NCBI GenBank assembly: GCA_937871355.1
Contig: CALMPX010000381.1
Span: 1-5,658, forward strand
Source of the DNA: an uncultured Bdellovibrio sp.
GTDB lineage: Bacteria > Bdellovibrionota > Bdellovibrionia > Bdellovibrionales > Bdellovibrionaceae
DNA length: 5,658 nucleotides
Direction: 5' to 3'
The position numbers and the translations under genes are program-made. Below the pieces are notes generated by a model. That model had not been told where the DNA came from and ran no database searches. It worked only from the letters and a program-made list of their open reading frames with translations. Shown here piece by piece: positions 5,026 to 5,658 of this stretch. The stretch's first letter is position 1; each line of letters begins with the position of its first letter.

Positions 5026-5658
5026 ATCTCTCCAATAAGCAAATTTTCAAACGCATCACTCAAAGAATTCTCAAAACCCTTTATTTTAGATTTGAGGCTG
5101 ATAACAGCCTCAAATCCATTGATTCTTCCGTTTGAATTTTGTGATTTTAGATTGGACGACGTAGTTTCTAATGTCGGCATCGACAAATAGACTTTAATTC
5201 CTTGAGCAGTTAATTCTAATTTTCTAAATATCTTGTGTATCAACCTACGTTTAGTAGCTAAAGGTGCTTTTTTAAATCCTCTTTGGAAATCTGAAATATT
5301 ATTTTTAATCTCATTACAAACAACATCTGGTTCCACTGAGCTGTAAAGCTGTTCCTTTAGTAGCTCAATGTGATTCAATAAGTAACGCTTTTCTTTACCT
5401 AACTTTTGAATTCTCTCGCCATATTCTTCAGCTTCAATGGAACCTGAGCTAACTTCTAATTGCCTATCAATCGTTACAGAAATTTTCTTTTCTAGTTCTT
5501 TAACTGCTACTCTTAGTTTTGAAATTTCATCCTGAATTTGATCAGGTGATTTCAATATGTCTTTTTTTATTTTTCCTTCAATCTTACTAAAATACCCTGC
5601 ATCACTTAAAGCTGTGGAAATATGATTCACAACCGCCTGCTCTAAATGATCTGCATTT
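5004..5658 (-). CDS. Large serine recombinase, C-terminal part (partial)
   Basis: The frame is open from the right edge (first codons read NADHLEQAVVNHI) to a TGA at 5004-5006, giving 217 residues. A GTG at 5628-5630 could act as a start, but the coding frame continues upstream without a stop, so I treat the 5' part as missing. The segment matches the region after the zinc ribbon in large serine recombinases: LEQAVVNHI, a long coiled coil of about 60-80 residues (ISKLRVAVKELEKKI through LLNHIELLKEQL), then FKKAPLATKRRLIHKIFRKL and a short beta strand IKVYLSMP. The catalytic serine domain lies beyond the window. The last residues, GWGGRT and the stop, are encoded inside the tRNA-Gln gene. Base composition is lower in G+C than the chromosomal side (19 of 60 in 5041-5100 against 30 of 60 in 3481-3540), consistent with transfer. 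It is the probable integrase of the element to the right. Confidence 0.85.
   Translation of the reverse strand, partial: NADHLEQAVVNHISTALSDAGYFSKIEGKIKKDILKSPDQIQDEISKLRVAVKELEKKISVTIDRQLEVSSGSIEAEEYGERIQKLGKEKRYLLNHIELLKEQLYSSVEPDVVCNEIKNNISDFQRGFKKAPLATKRRLIHKIFRKLELTAQGIKVYLSMPTLETTSSNLKSQNSNGRINGFEAVISLKSKIKGFENSLSDAFENLLIGEIGWGGRT

Overview
The window looks like a chromosomal stretch of a Gram-negative, moderately AT-rich bacterium, with a horizontally acquired element beginning at the right edge. A secreted two-PDZ HtrA protease implies a periplasm. SpoVG together with a DUF1844 protein, HtrA and a MoxR/DUF58 operon suggests a member of the former Deltaproteobacteria, and Bdellovibrionota is my best guess. 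This is an inference from gene content; no rRNA or other phylogenetic marker is present.

Left half (1-2291, minus strand): a tightly packed operon read right to left. It encodes a MoxR-family AAA+ ATPase, a DUF58 protein with a von Willebrand A-like fold and an intact metal-binding (MIDAS) signature, and the N-terminal 129 residues of a BatD-like protein that runs off the left edge. Genes 1 and 2 are 5 bp apart; genes 2 and 3 overlap by one base (TAGTG). In characterised relatives MoxR and its VWA partner act as a chaperone-like pair, and BatD-like proteins are their envelope partner.

Centre (2292-4413): a divergent promoter region (about 2340-2450) separates the moxR operon from a rightward DUF1844-htrA pair. 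The two candidate promoters lie back to back, and a bulged inverted repeat covers the leftward -10. The small DUF1844 protein (85 aa) is followed after 35 bp by a 490-aa secreted HtrA/Deg serine protease with a complete His-Asp-Ser triad. A hairpin and then a sigma-28 (FliA)-like promoter precede the next gene.

Right part (4414-5658): spoVG (108 aa) has its own strong factor-independent terminator. It is followed by tRNA-Gln(UUG) with an encoded CCA. Immediately downstream, on the opposite strand, lies the C-terminal part of a large serine recombinase, visibly AT-richer than the left side. Its last six codons and its stop codon lie inside the tRNA gene (T-arm, acceptor stem and CCA). This marks the likely junction (att site) of an integrated element that continues beyond the window.

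The most interesting points are the tRNA-recombinase overlap, the FliA-like promoter upstream of spoVG, and the structured divergent promoter between the moxR and htrA operons. I see no CRISPR array, insertion sequence or clearly unprecedented system.
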